Source: Thiospirochaeta perfilievii (GTDB lineage Bacteria; Spirochaetota; Spirochaetia; DSM-2461). From it: 64,000 nucleotides of DNA. The notes under the pieces were generated by a model, which was not told the origin of the DNA, made no database searches, and worked only from the letters and a program-made list of their open reading frames with translations. Shown here in pieces: positions 44,468-53,884 of the stretch; position 1 is the stretch's first letter; each line of letters begins with the position of its first letter. Both the position numbers and the translations under genes were made by a program. The DNA lies in assembly GCF_008329945.1 (NCBI RefSeq), contig NZ_CP035807.1:310001-374000 (forward strand), written 5' to 3'.

Positions 44468-47211
44468 AAATAACTCTCTTTTGGTCCAAGGTATGATTCT
44501 GAAATATCATTTTGATAAATCACTATTTTTTCTACAACTATACCTATATTTTTCATATGTAACTTAAATAGATGTAGTCCTTCTTTTTCAACTTGTACTG
44601 TAGTTTTAAGTTTCCAAATATTATCAGCAACAGCTTTATTCCAGTCATAATCAGAATGAACACTAATACTATCTATATCTTTATCATCTATAGAAAAACC
44701 AACTTTTAAATCTTCATTAGCAATAAAGTCATTTACTGGAGCTATATGTATTTCAACATAATATTTACCACTACTCTGTGTTAACACACTATACTCTGTA
44801 TATGCTCTACCTAATTCATCTTTTGAAGAAGGTAAAACTGCAGGAGAAATTGTTAGTGCTGAATCAAAATTTCCAAGATTAGGTATAGTAGACCATTTAT
44901 ACTCTTTACTTGAGAAATTATTAACGAAGTTTTCAGGATTAATAGAGATATAACCATCAGATTCTATATAAGTTTTAGTAGGAATGTATTCTGGTAAGAA
45001 TTGATTTACAGCAGTAATATATATAGTAATTTGACTACCTTCATCTCCAATAATCTTAATTGAACCAGAACCCTTAATATCTTTAACTTTATTCCAGTCA
45101 ATTGTAACTATAATTTTCTCTTGTTCTACTATGAATCCAGATGTATTACTAATTTCTATAAACTCATCTGATATTTCTATATTATATTTAAAAGATTCTT
45201 TACCCATATTAAAAATTTCAAAATAATAGTCCTTTTGTCCATATCTATAAAAAATAGGAAAATTATCTATAGTATCATTATCACTCCATGATCTCTTAGA
45301 CATCTCTACTGCTATACCCATTTCAGGTTTTTGAGGAGTTTCTATTTTAAAGGTCTCGGGAATTACATTAACTTCTGGTTGTTGCCAATATGTGTAACCT
45401 ATATGAGTCTGGTTAGCTATATGATTCCATTTACCACCTAGAAGAGTATTATATCTATTTGTAATTTCTGCATCATAATCAAAACATATTTGAACATCCT
45501 CAGACATTTTGTTTGTTAAACTTCTTTTTTGTTTTTTATATAATCTATTTAAGGAAGTTTTTCTGTATAAATTTAGCAGATTTGTACATGCTATTACTGG
45601 GTATTCTACTAATTCAAAAAAAGCGGCATGATACTCTTTTGTAATTTTATTTTTTATATCATTTACTTTATCAAGTAATGTGTTGTAGGCATTCATTACT
45701 ACTTCAGACTCTCTATAGTTAGTGAGACTATAAGTATTTTGATCAAGAAGTTCTGGTTTTCTTCTAGAATTTAGCTTTGTATATTTAGAAATAATATCTG
45801 CTATATCTTTAGAAAACACAGAATCAAACTGCTCTTTAGCCCAGTTCTCAGTATAATTTTCTACATCAGAGAGAGAAAAATATTCTGGGTTCCATGCTAG
45901 ATCCATAAAAAATGATAATGGGAACTCTAAAGGTTTTATATCCCCTATATTTACAATCCATAGTTTATCTATTCCATTTTTATACGCCATATTTAATTGC
46001 TGCCAAGATCTTAATATTGGACTTGTATTTATCCATTTATAATTCCTTGGTCCACCAACATAATCAAAATGATAATATAAACCAAAACCACCAGATCTAT
46101 TTAAGTCTTCCTTAGAAGGTATTCTTCTTAAATTTCCCCAGTTATCATCACATAAAAGTGTAATAACATCTTCTGGGACTCTAAATCCTTCATCATATAA
46201 CTCTTGAATTTCTTTATATACAGCCCATAACTGTGGAACTTCTTTAGGTGATTTCCCAGTGACATTCTTAATAATTTCTCTTTGGGCATTTATTGTATCT
46301 TGTAAATTCTCAACTTGTTTATAATCTTCCTGAGCTTCATCACCATCTCCTCGCATACCAATTGTTATAATGCTACTTTTTGGTTCTGATCTTTTTATAC
46401 TATTAGTCCAGAATTCTTTTAATATCTGACTATTATTTTTAAAATGCCACTCTCCAACACCATATCTATCCCACTCTTTCCAATTACGCATCATAGGTTC
46501 ATGATGGGAAGTTCCCATAACAACACCTAACATATCTGCTAACTTATGGTTTTTAGGGTCATCATCAAAAAAACAATCATTCCACATTGCAGGCCAAAGA
46601 TAATTACCCTTCAGTCTTAAAAGCAGTTCAAAAATATTTTTATAAAAATCTGAATTAAAACCACCAAATTTTTCTTTTGCAAAACGACCAAGACAAGGAT
46701 ACTCATCGTTAATAAAAAAAGCTCTATATTTAATTTTAGGTTCACCTGAATAGAACAAACCAGGAACCATAAAAACTGATGTCTTTGTTTTAGCTGGAAC
46801 ATCTGCAAGCCAATGTAGTGGAGAGACTCCCAAGTTCTTAGAAAAATCGTATATACCATAGATGGTTCCACGTTTGTTACTACCAGCAATTATTATACTA
46901 TTATTAACTGTTTCTATTAAAAAGGTGTCCCATTTACCAGTTAAAAGTGTACCATCAATCTTTTTACTACTTACTAAAGAGTCTATAATATCAGACTCCC
47001 CTACTGTTCCAATAATAATTGATGGATTTTCTGGATTTTCTAACATTGAGTTAAGTTCAGCTTTAACTCCTGTTACTTTTTCTATATCTTCTAACAGATG
47101 TTTTACACAATAGTTAACTCCACCTTTTTCATCACAGATTAAAGGTAAGAATTCATTATTTTTAAAAACTACAATATATTCTCTCTTCTGTTCTTCTCTA
47201 AAATATTTCAT
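44458..47211 (-). CDS. Alpha-1,2-glucuronidase GH115
   Basis: 917 residues. Family features are I-I-G-T-V-G-E-S, N-K-R-G-T-I-Y-G-I-Y-D-F-S, F-I-N-D-E-Y-P, L-K-G-N-Y-L-W-P-A-M-W, S-H-H-E-P-M-M-R-N, L-L-C-D-D-N-W-G-N-L-R-R and F-G-L-Y-Y-H-F-D-Y-V-G-G-P. GH115 enzymes release MeGlcA from internal as well as terminal xylose of glucuronoxylan, complementing GH67. No signal peptide is seen, although most GH115 enzymes I know of are exported, so here the substrate is probably oligomeric. Only 34 bases separate it from the divergent AraC gene, which must share the promoter space. Confidence 0.93.
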   Translation of the reverse strand: MKYFREEQKREYIVVFKNNEFLPLICDEKGGVNYCVKHLLEDIEKVTGVKAELNSMLENPENPSIIIGTVGESDIIDSLVSSKKIDGTLLTGKWDTFLIETVNNSIIIAGSNKRGTIYGIYDFSKNLGVSPLHWLADVPAKTKTSVFMVPGLFYSGEPKIKYRAFFINDEYPCLGRFAKEKFGGFNSDFYKNIFELLLRLKGNYLWPAMWNDCFFDDDPKNHKLADMLGVVMGTSHHEPMMRNWKEWDRYGVGEWHFKNNSQILKEFWTNSIKRSEPKSSIITIGMRGDGDEAQEDYKQVENLQDTINAQREIIKNVTGKSPKEVPQLWAVYKEIQELYDEGFRVPEDVITLLCDDNWGNLRRIPSKEDLNRSGGFGLYYHFDYVGGPRNYKWINTSPILRSWQQLNMAYKNGIDKLWIVNIGDIKPLEFPLSFFMDLAWNPEYFSLSDVENYTENWAKEQFDSVFSKDIADIISKYTKLNSRRKPELLDQNTYSLTNYRESEVVMNAYNTLLDKVNDIKNKITKEYHAAFFELVEYPVIACTNLLNLYRKTSLNRLYKKQKRSLTNKMSEDVQICFDYDAEITNRYNTLLGGKWNHIANQTHIGYTYWQQPEVNVIPETFKIETPQKPEMGIAVEMSKRSWSDNDTIDNFPIFYRYGQKDYYFEIFNMGKESFKYNIEISDEFIEISNTSGFIVEQEKIIVTIDWNKVKDIKGSGSIKIIGDEGSQITIYITAVNQFLPEYIPTKTYIESDGYISINPENFVNNFSSKEYKWSTIPNLGNFDSALTISPAVLPSSKDELGRAYTEYSVLTQSSGKYYVEIHIAPVNDFIANEDLKVGFSIDDKDIDSISVHSDYDWNKAVADNIWKLKTTVQVEKEGLHLFKLHMKNIGIVVEKIVIYQNDISESYLGPKESYLWQ

Positions 47212-47245
47212 TGAAAAAGTATAATTCCCACTTTTAGAACTTTAC

Positions 47246-48088
47246 ATGTTAAATTTAAACATTAGCATGTATAATATCTATCAGGATTGGAAAATGCATA
47301 GTATAAATAAAGTTGAGTTTGGTTTTGGTTTTTTAATAAAAGATTATCCTGAACATTTTGATGATTTTTTCGAGCTTCATTATATTTATAAAGGATCTGG
47401 AATATTAAAAAAAGATAATATATTATACTCCTTAAAACCTGATACTCTATTAATAAGTCCCCCTGGAGAGAGACACTCAATAAAAGTTGATAAATGTTTA
47501 GGTTTCCATGTTATTAGGCTTAAGTATACCCATGGTATTGAAGAGTTATTATATAGAGTATGTAAACGATGTCAAAACCTTGGAGGTTTTACTCTTCATA
47601 AATCTAGAAGATATGAGTTTGACAGGTTAAAACTATTAGTATCATTAAATACAAAAGAGGCTTATGATTCAGCATGGTACGGGATAATTTCAATTCTTGG
47701 AGAACTTATCATACCTAACTCAAATACTAAGGTAGCTTATTCAAAAGATATATTAACTGAAATAATTAGATATATGGGAAACCATATAGATAAAAAAATG
47801 AAACTTGAAGATTTCTCTTCATTCTTTAATATTACACCATCTAAATTAACAAAATTATTTAAGGTTAGAACTGGATTTTCTGCTATGGAATATTTTTTAA
47901 GACTAAAAATTGATGCTGCTTGTTATATGTTAACTAGTTCTAAAATTTTAAATAAAGATATTGCTTTACAACTCGGTTTTTCTGATGAATTTCATTTTAG
48001 TAAAACCTTTAAAAATAAAACAGAGTTAAGTCCTAGAGAGTACAGAGAACGATATAAAACAAAAAAAATTGCAAATTCTTCCTCTTAA
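47246..48088 (+). CDS. AraC-family transcriptional regulator
   Basis: 280 residues. A cupin-type N-terminus (F-F-E-L-H-Y-I-Y-K-G-S-G-I-L, T-L-L-I-S-P-P-G-E-R-H-S) precedes two AraC helix-turn-helices (F-S-S-F-F-N-I-T-P-S-K-L-T-K-L-F-K and Q-L-G-F-S-D-E-F-H-F-S-K-T-F-K). It is divergent from the GH115-GH67 pair, which it probably regulates. A TATAAT at 47220-47225 gives a very short leader. No ribosome site is visible. An ATG at 47267 could be the true start. The last few codons and stop fall inside the decayed hrpB tail at 48078, so the C-terminus may be an altered one. Confidence 0.87.
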   Translation: MLNLNISMYNIYQDWKMHSINKVEFGFGFLIKDYPEHFDDFFELHYIYKGSGILKKDNILYSLKPDTLLISPPGERHSIKVDKCLGFHVIRLKYTHGIEELLYRVCKRCQNLGGFTLHKSRRYEFDRLKLLVSLNTKEAYDSAWYGIISILGELIIPNSNTKVAYSKDILTEIIRYMGNHIDKKMKLEDFSSFFNITPSKLTKLFKVRTGFSAMEYFLRLKIDAACYMLTSSKILNKDIALQLGFSDEFHFSKTFKNKTELSPREYRERYKTKKIANSSS

Positions 48089-48144
48089 CCCTGTTAGTAG
48101 GAGTTGCTAGATGTGGGTTTTCTGACCAGTAGTATTAGAATACC
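48078..48144 (-). pseudogene. Decayed copy of the hrpB 3' end
   Basis: Read on the minus strand this stretch gives E-V-F, a stop, then Y-Y-W-S-E-N-P-H-L-A-T-P-T-N-R-V-K-R-K, a clear relative of the HrpB C-terminus W-P-D-N-P-Y-Q-A-T-P-T-N-R-V-K. It matches 16653-16720 in the same orientation at about four bases in five. Nothing of the hrpB body is left beside it. The AraC gene's stop codon lies inside it. It is therefore either a relic of a second hrpB or a duplication scar. Confidence 0.7.
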
Positions 48145-48204
48145 TCACTGCAGAAAAATATAAAGGCAATTTAGAAATCATCATATAAAAAATATTTATA
48201 CGCA

Positions 48205-48236
48205 TAAGTCTTATATGAAATAAAGTTATATAGACT
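48205..48236 (+). promoter_or_regulatory. Imperfect inverted repeat before the ABC operon
   Basis: AAGTCTTATAT (48205-48215) and ATATAGACTT (48227-48236) nearly pair about 55 bases before the start codon of the ABC binding protein. It could be an operator for the LysR or another regulator, or a leader hairpin. The rest of 48145-48291 is plain AT-rich sequence. Confidence 0.35.
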
Positions 48237-48291
48237 TGTTTATTAGGTGAATATTTTGTAAATAATAGAACTAATAATTGGAGAAGAAAAA

Positions 48292-49338
48292 ATGAATTCA
48301 AAAAAAATACTTAGTATTATTACTCTATTAGTTGTAATGCTCTTATTAGTAGCCTGTGACTCAGGTAAAAAGAAAAAAGAATCAATGGAAGATAAGGTAG
48401 TTGTTTACTCTACACATGGAGAAGCAATGTTGGAACTAGTCGCAGAAGCCTTTGAAGAAGAGACAGGAATTAAAGTTGAATTTATCAATTTAAAAGGTGA
48501 ATTAGCCGACAGAATCCGTGCAGAAAAAGAGAACCCTCAATCGGATGTTATGTTTGGTGGAGCTTCATCTATATTTATGGAATTAAGGGAAGAAGGGATA
48601 TTCGATGCCTATGAACCTACATGGGGCAATAAACTAGATCCCCTATTTAAAGACAGTGAGAACTACTGGTTTGGAACTATTCAAACACCTGTTATGTTAT
48701 TTTACAATAGTGATGTAATAACAAAGGCTGATGCACCTACAGATTGGGCTGATCTTACAAAGGATATTTTTAAAGATCAACTTGTATTTAGAAACGCATT
48801 ATCATCCTCTGCAAGAGCAACTTATTCAGCTCTTTTACAACAATTTGAAATGGATGGGGATCTAGCATCAGGTTGGGACTTTATGAAGGCCATGGACCAA
48901 AATACTAAAAAATATTACGGAAGTGGTTCTTTAATGTTTCAAGCATTAGGAAGAAAGGAAGCGAGTGTTAGTTTTGCAACACTTAACTCTATAATCGATA
49001 ATAAAGTTAAAAATGGCTTACCCCTAGAAGTAGTAAATGCTACAATTGGTTCACCAATAATCACAGATGGTATAGCACTTATTAAGGATGCTAAACACCC
49101 TAATGCAGGGAAATCTTTTATCGATTTTGCAGGGAGTGCTAAAGTACAATCTATGCTTGCAGTAGAATTTAATCGAATGCCTACAAACCCTGATGCACTT
49201 GCAACATCACCTAAATGGATGGGTGAAATTAAAATAAATCCAATGGATGTAAACTGGGCTGACCTAGCTGGAAAACAATCAGCTTGGATGCAACAATGGG
49301 ATACAAATATTAAAGATAGTAAAAAAGATACAAAGTAA
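48292..49338 (+). CDS. ABC transporter solute-binding lipoprotein, Fe3+/phosphonate/phospho-sugar class
   Basis: 348 residues. A lipoprotein signal ends in L-L-V-A-C22. The mature part resembles the AfuA/FbpA/PhnS-type binding proteins (V-V-V-Y-S-T-H-G-E, F-E-E-E-T-G-I-K-V-E, S-D-V-M-F-G-G-A-S, Q-T-P-V-M-L-F-Y-N). I-G-S-P-I-I-T-D-G-I-A-L-I is the usual late strand. Members bind Fe3+, 2-aminoethylphosphonate, hexose phosphates or polyamines; the Tyr-Tyr iron site is not evident, so iron is not assumed. GGAG lies before ATG. It is the first gene of a five-gene operon with ATPase, permease, PP2C-like protein and a LysR regulator. Confidence 0.83.
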   Translation: MNSKKILSIITLLVVMLLLVACDSGKKKKESMEDKVVVYSTHGEAMLELVAEAFEEETGIKVEFINLKGELADRIRAEKENPQSDVMFGGASSIFMELREEGIFDAYEPTWGNKLDPLFKDSENYWFGTIQTPVMLFYNSDVITKADAPTDWADLTKDIFKDQLVFRNALSSSARATYSALLQQFEMDGDLASGWDFMKAMDQNTKKYYGSGSLMFQALGRKEASVSFATLNSIIDNKVKNGLPLEVVNATIGSPIITDGIALIKDAKHPNAGKSFIDFAGSAKVQSMLAVEFNRMPTNPDALATSPKWMGEIKINPMDVNWADLAGKQSAWMQQWDTNIKDSKKDTK

Positions 49339-50382
49339 TTGGCAATACTTAATCTCGAGAATATAAATAAAAAATTTGAACAACACCAGGTTCTAAAAAA
49401 TATAAAGCTCTCTATTAACCAGGGAGAATTCTTTACATTTTTAGGACCTTCGGGTTGTGGTAAAACTACACTTTTACGTATTATAGCCGGTTTTGTTAAC
49501 CCTGATGTTGGATCTGTAATTTTTGAAAACAGAGAGATTACAAGCCTAAGTGCAGAGAAAAGAGAGATAGGTATGGTTTTTCAAAACTATGCACTGTTTC
49601 CCTTTATGAATGTATTCGAAAACGTAGCCTATGGCTTAAGAATAAGACATGAAAAAAAGTGTAAAATAGAGACTCAAGTAAAAAAATATCTAAGTCTTGT
49701 TAATCTAGAAGGGTTTGAAAAGAGAGATGTTTCTGAACTCTCAGGAGGAGAACAGCAACGGGTTGCATTAGCCCGTTCCCTTGTATTAGAACCAAAACTA
49801 CTCCTACTAGATGAACCTCTATCAAACCTAGATGCCAGGTTACGGGATAAGATGAGAACCGAATTAAAGGAGATTCAGAGAAAGTTAGGTATAACTACAA
49901 TATTTGTTACCCACGATCAGACTGAAGCATTAACAATGTCCGATAGAATTGCCGTTTTTGATAAGGGTCAATGTGTACAGGTTGGATCACCCCATGAAAT
50001 ATATGCAGAACCTGTAAACTCTTTAGTTGCTAATTTTATTGGTGAGATGAACCTTATAGAGGCTACAATAGATAATAGTGAAGCAATAATATCCTCAACA
50101 TTAACCCTTAAGCTACCTAACCAACAAAAGGGGTGCTATATAGCAATTAGGCCTCAGGATATTTTAATAAAAGACCATAATGATGCTCTTTCTAATACAG
50201 TAGAAGGTTTCATAGAAGAAATTAACCTAAACGGGGCTGTAATAGAGTATATAGTAAATGTTGAATCAATAAAATTCAAAGTGGTTACATTAAATAGACT
50301 TAATCTTAACAGTAGCTATACACTAGGAGAAAGGATATTTTTATATATCTCTCCCCAATCTATTAAGACGTTAATCAGATGA
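49339..50382 (+). CDS. ABC transporter ATP-binding protein (PotA/FbpC-like)
   Basis: 347 residues. Walker A is G-P-S-G-C-G-K-T-T, the signature L-S-G-G-E-Q-Q-R-V-A-L-A-R, Walker B L-L-L-D-E-P-L-S-N-L-D, and the H-loop T-H-D-Q-T-E-A-L. A C-terminal TOBE-like region (R-P-Q-D-I-L) follows, as in ATPases of the MOI/POPT importer type. The start is TTG right after the stop of the binding-protein gene; no ATG fits the conserved beginning L-N-L-E-N-I-N-K-K-F. Its stop overlaps the permease start (ATGA). Confidence 0.92.
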   Translation: MAILNLENINKKFEQHQVLKNIKLSINQGEFFTFLGPSGCGKTTLLRIIAGFVNPDVGSVIFENREITSLSAEKREIGMVFQNYALFPFMNVFENVAYGLRIRHEKKCKIETQVKKYLSLVNLEGFEKRDVSELSGGEQQRVALARSLVLEPKLLLLDEPLSNLDARLRDKMRTELKEIQRKLGITTIFVTHDQTEALTMSDRIAVFDKGQCVQVGSPHEIYAEPVNSLVANFIGEMNLIEATIDNSEAIISSTLTLKLPNQQKGCYIAIRPQDILIKDHNDALSNTVEGFIEEINLNGAVIEYIVNVESIKFKVVTLNRLNLNSSYTLGERIFLYISPQSIKTLIR

Positions 50383-52022
50383 AAAAAGTAGTAATTACAT
50401 CGATACTATTATGGGTATTATTTAGTTTTATACTCTTTCCCATGTTAAAAACCTTTCAGATAAGTTTAACAGGAGATAACGGTTTCTCCATTGTTAATTA
50501 TATAGATTTTTTTTCTAATAAAGCTTATGTAATAGCATTAAAAAACTCTATAACAATAGGGTTAATAACGGTTTTAGTATGTGGAGTTATTGGGACTACC
50601 TTAGCTTTTTTAATTAACTTTATAGATATGCCCTTTAAAAATATAATAGACAAACTACTTATGCTACCAATAGTTTTACCAGGACTAATTATAGTTTTTG
50701 CATTTATGCAGCTATATGGAGAGAGTGGTATAATAACCAAATCAGTTCAGACCCTATTTAAACTGGATAAGCCCCCCTTTGCTCTATTAGGACTTAAGGG
50801 CATAATATTTATCCATGCCTACACCCAATATGTCTTTTTTTATATGAACGTCTCTTTAGCTATAAAGCAGATAGATCGTTGTGCTATTGATGCCGCTATA
50901 AATCTTGGCTCTACAAGGTGGCAGGTATTTACAAAAATTATTATTCCATTTACAAAACCCGCTTTAATAGCATCCGCTATTATAACCTTTATGACAGGTA
51001 TTGGATCCTTCTCTGCTCCAAGTATTATTGGAGGTAGTTATAAGGTTATGACAACCCAGATTCTACTATCTAAAGCCAATAACTTTATGGATGTAGCAGC
51101 TACTCAAGTAGTAATTTTAACCCTAGTCTCTTTAACATACCTTGGAGTGTTACGTTATTATGAAAATAAAATAAAATTCAGATCCTCTGTAAAAAGCATA
51201 AAGATAAAACCCTATAAAGTTAAAAATAACTTTTTAAGAGGACTTTTATTACTCCTATTACTATTTTTAATACTCTCTATTCTTCTACCTGTTATTACTA
51301 TAGTTGTTTTATCCTTTGTAAAACCGGGAACATGGATGATAGATATATATCCACGGGAGTTTTCACTGGATAATTATATAAGAATATTCCAAAAGTCCCG
51401 TTCCTTAGCCCCATTTATTAATAGTCTTTTTATGGCTCTAATAACAGCACTTATATCTATAGTTGTAGCTATCCCCGCTTCCTATATTATTGTAAAAACC
51501 AAGTCTAAGTTTAAACTTATTATTGAGTTACTAATTATGCTTCCCTGGGCTATACCATCTAGTGCTATTGCTATAAATATGATAAATGCATTTAATAAAC
51601 CAACAGTTTTTAGTGGCAATAAAATCCTTGTAGGGACATTTATACTCCTACCCCTAGCCTACTTTGTTAGTCTCATTCCACTAATGTTTAGATCTACAAC
51701 CATCTCTCTGCAACATTTAAATGATACCTATATAGAGGCCTCAAAAAGTCTTAAAGCTAACCACTTACAGACCTTTAGAAGAGTAATATTACCTTTAATT
51801 ACACCAGGTGTTATAAGTGGTGTAATGCTTATTGTAATTCGAAGTATTGGAGAATATACAATCTCAGCATTTTTATACACAGTGCAAAATAGGCCTATAT
51901 CCATAGCAATGGTCAATGGAATATTTGAATATGAAATTGGATTAACCATGGCCTATGGTTCACTAATTGTACTGCTAACCCTTTTAGCTAACTTACTAAT
52001 TGGAAAACTATCTAAAAATTAA
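50379..52022 (+). CDS. ABC transporter permease with two fused membrane domains (FbpB-like)
   Basis: 547 residues with about twelve membrane segments. Two binding-protein-dependent permease domains sit in one chain, each with its own EAA-like loop (A-I-N-L-G-S-T-R-W-Q-V-F-T-K-I-I-I-P-F near residue 180 and A-S-K-S-L-K-A-N-H-L-Q-T-F-R-R-V-I-L-P-L near 460). This is the architecture of FbpB/AfuB/PhnUV-fused permeases of the iron/phosphonate/phospho-sugar class. The ATG overlaps the stop of the ATPase gene by four bases. The PP2C-like gene starts ten bases after its stop. Confidence 0.92.
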   Translation: MKKVVITSILLWVLFSFILFPMLKTFQISLTGDNGFSIVNYIDFFSNKAYVIALKNSITIGLITVLVCGVIGTTLAFLINFIDMPFKNIIDKLLMLPIVLPGLIIVFAFMQLYGESGIITKSVQTLFKLDKPPFALLGLKGIIFIHAYTQYVFFYMNVSLAIKQIDRCAIDAAINLGSTRWQVFTKIIIPFTKPALIASAIITFMTGIGSFSAPSIIGGSYKVMTTQILLSKANNFMDVAATQVVILTLVSLTYLGVLRYYENKIKFRSSVKSIKIKPYKVKNNFLRGLLLLLLLFLILSILLPVITIVVLSFVKPGTWMIDIYPREFSLDNYIRIFQKSRSLAPFINSLFMALITALISIVVAIPASYIIVKTKSKFKLIIELLIMLPWAIPSSAIAINMINAFNKPTVFSGNKILVGTFILLPLAYFVSLIPLMFRSTTISLQHLNDTYIEASKSLKANHLQTFRRVILPLITPGVISGVMLIVIRSIGEYTISAFLYTVQNRPISIAMVNGIFEYEIGLTMAYGSLIVLLTLLANLLIGKLSKN

Positions 52023-52031
52023 GGAGTAGGA

Positions 52032-52871
52032 ATGAAAATTGATACAATTACAGATACATATAAAGAGTTTAGTGAAGATGTATATGGAAAAACAGAAAAC
52101 TGTTTTTGGGTTTTAGATGGAGCCCTATCCTTAAGTAAAGCAAATTATACAGGGGCCTATAGTGATATAGTTTGGATGGTTAACTGGTGGAATAAATACT
52201 TATCCCTAAATATTGAACAGTTTAATAAAACCATAGTGACTATTTTAGAAGAGGGTGTGGATCTCTATAACAGGGAATTTAATCAGTATACGGATTATAA
52301 AAAACTCTCAAAACTAGACAGGTCCACTTCCGCTATAGTTGTTGTTAGAATTAATAACGGTATAGTAGAGTGTTTTGGCTTAGGTGATTGTGAAATAAAT
52401 GTAAGAAATAAATATGGTGATATTGAAATACTAATTGATGAAAGTGTAGAAGACATGGATACAGAAGTAATCAATATGATTTTTAATAACAAAGAGCGTA
52501 AAAACAGAATAACTTTTAACGGTTACACCGATGAAGAACTGGTTAAGTTACAAAAAAATAGAATGAGAATAAATGAGAAAAATGGGTACTACATATTAGA
52601 GCATGAAAAAGATGCTATTAAAAATGGGAATTATAAGGAGTTTAAACTTAGTGATGTTAAGGACATAATACTAATGAGTGATGGTTATTCTGCAATATAT
52701 AACAAGTATAAACAGTTAACCGTAGATGAGTTAATGGATAAATGTAATAAAGATGGTGTAAAATCGATTATCAAATTAATTCGGACACTAGAAGAGGATG
52801 ATAGTAGCTTTAAAAAATATAAAAGACTTCGACAACATGACGATGCAACAGCTATATATATTAATATTTGA
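52032..52871 (+). CDS. PP2C-like protein phosphatase
   Basis: 279 residues with the PP2C metal-binding pattern: V-L-D-G-A at 28-31, G-L-G-D-C-E near 118, L-M-S-D-G-Y-S-A near 217, and R-Q-H-D-D-A-T-A-I-Y at the end. It should be a Mn/Mg-dependent phosphatase; it could act on phosphoproteins or on a small phosphorylated compound. AAGGAG precedes ATG ten bases after the permease stop, so it belongs to the ABC operon. A PP2C-type enzyme in an importer operon is unusual. It could remove phosphate from the imported compound or tune transport. Confidence 0.78.
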   Translation: MKIDTITDTYKEFSEDVYGKTENCFWVLDGALSLSKANYTGAYSDIVWMVNWWNKYLSLNIEQFNKTIVTILEEGVDLYNREFNQYTDYKKLSKLDRSTSAIVVVRINNGIVECFGLGDCEINVRNKYGDIEILIDESVEDMDTEVINMIFNNKERKNRITFNGYTDEELVKLQKNRMRINEKNGYYILEHEKDAIKNGNYKEFKLSDVKDIILMSDGYSAIYNKYKQLTVDELMDKCNKDGVKSIIKLIRTLEEDDSSFKKYKRLRQHDDATAIYINI

Positions 52872-52902
52872 ACCTTCTTATATATATGTGTATGATATAT
52901 AG

Positions 52903-53811
52903 ATGAAAACATCCTATTTAAGAACATTTATTGAAGTTGTTAACCTACAGAGTTTTTCAAAGGCAGCTGATAAGTTGTGTTTAACACAGCCTGCTATTAC
53001 TAAACAGATAAAAAGCTTGGAAAAGGATTTTGGTATAGTTTTAATTATAAGAACTAACGACATTATTCTAACTAAAGAGGGTAAAGAATTTTATAAATAC
53101 GCAACAACTATTCTTAACAAGGAGGAGGAACTTTACGCTAAATTTAGTAAGAATAACAGGGATTTATCAGGTAAACTAACAATATATTCAAGTTCACTTC
53201 CAGCTAACTATCTTTTAGATAAAATCCTATCTGATTTTTTAGACAAACATAACAATATTAACTTTCATATTAAAAAGACAGATTCTAAAGATGTATATGA
53301 GAAGGTTATATCCGGAGTTACAAATTTCGGATTTACCGGAATGAAATTAAATAAACCTAATATTGAATCTATTGAGATATCCAAAGACCAACTAGTTTTA
53401 GCTCTCTCAACCCAAAGAGCAACATCTCTACCCCAGGGGGAGATAAGTATAAAGACCCTATTAGAACAGGATTTTATTATAAGAGAGAATGGGTCAGCTA
53501 CATTTAAAACCTTTGAAGAGGCACTTAAAAAAAAGAACTATACCCTAAATAATTTAAAAATAAAGGGAATAGTGGGGGATAATGAGATTATAAAAAAGAT
53601 GATACTTAGGGGTGTAGGGGTCTCTGTAATGTCCAGATTATCCATAGAAAAAGAGATAAATGAGGGTTTAATCACCCCCCTTACAATTAAGGATATGGAC
53701 TTACAACGAAGTGTTTACTACATCTATCATACCAAGAAGTATTTCACTCAGATAGAAAATAAGTTTAGAGAGTTTCTCCAGAAAGATGGTTCTACATACC
53801 TTAAATATTAA
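52903..53811 (+). CDS. LysR-family transcriptional regulator
   Basis: 302 residues. Winged helix-turn-helix at the N-terminus (L-R-T-F-I-E-V-V-N-L-Q-S-F-S-K-A-A-D-K-L, L-T-Q-P-A-I-T-K-Q-I-K-S-L-E). The effector-binding domain follows, with its usual L-S-G-K-L-T-I-Y-S-S start and G-V-G-V-S-V-M-S-R-L-S-I at the end. It lies 31 bases after the PP2C-like gene on the same strand, with no obvious ribosome site, and probably regulates the importer operon in response to its cargo. The short gap contains alternating AT words but no clear promoter. Confidence 0.92.
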   Translation: MKTSYLRTFIEVVNLQSFSKAADKLCLTQPAITKQIKSLEKDFGIVLIIRTNDIILTKEGKEFYKYATTILNKEEELYAKFSKNNRDLSGKLTIYSSSLPANYLLDKILSDFLDKHNNINFHIKKTDSKDVYEKVISGVTNFGFTGMKLNKPNIESIEISKDQLVLALSTQRATSLPQGEISIKTLLEQDFIIRENGSATFKTFEEALKKKNYTLNNLKIKGIVGDNEIIKKMILRGVGVSVMSRLSIEKEINEGLITPLTIKDMDLQRSVYYIYHTKKYFTQIENKFREFLQKDGSTYLKY

Positions 53812-53884
53812 AAAAAGAAGTAGCCGAATTCCCACATAAATGAAATAATCGTAAAGAACTAATAAAAAAAGAAAGGATATTATT

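Noticed and set aside
16631-48144. Genomic island integrated at the hrpB 3' end, with the two hrpB tails as att sites
   Set aside because: For 3'-end integration the intact gene should lie outside the bracket; here it lies inside. No integrase is present and the copies differ at about one base in five.
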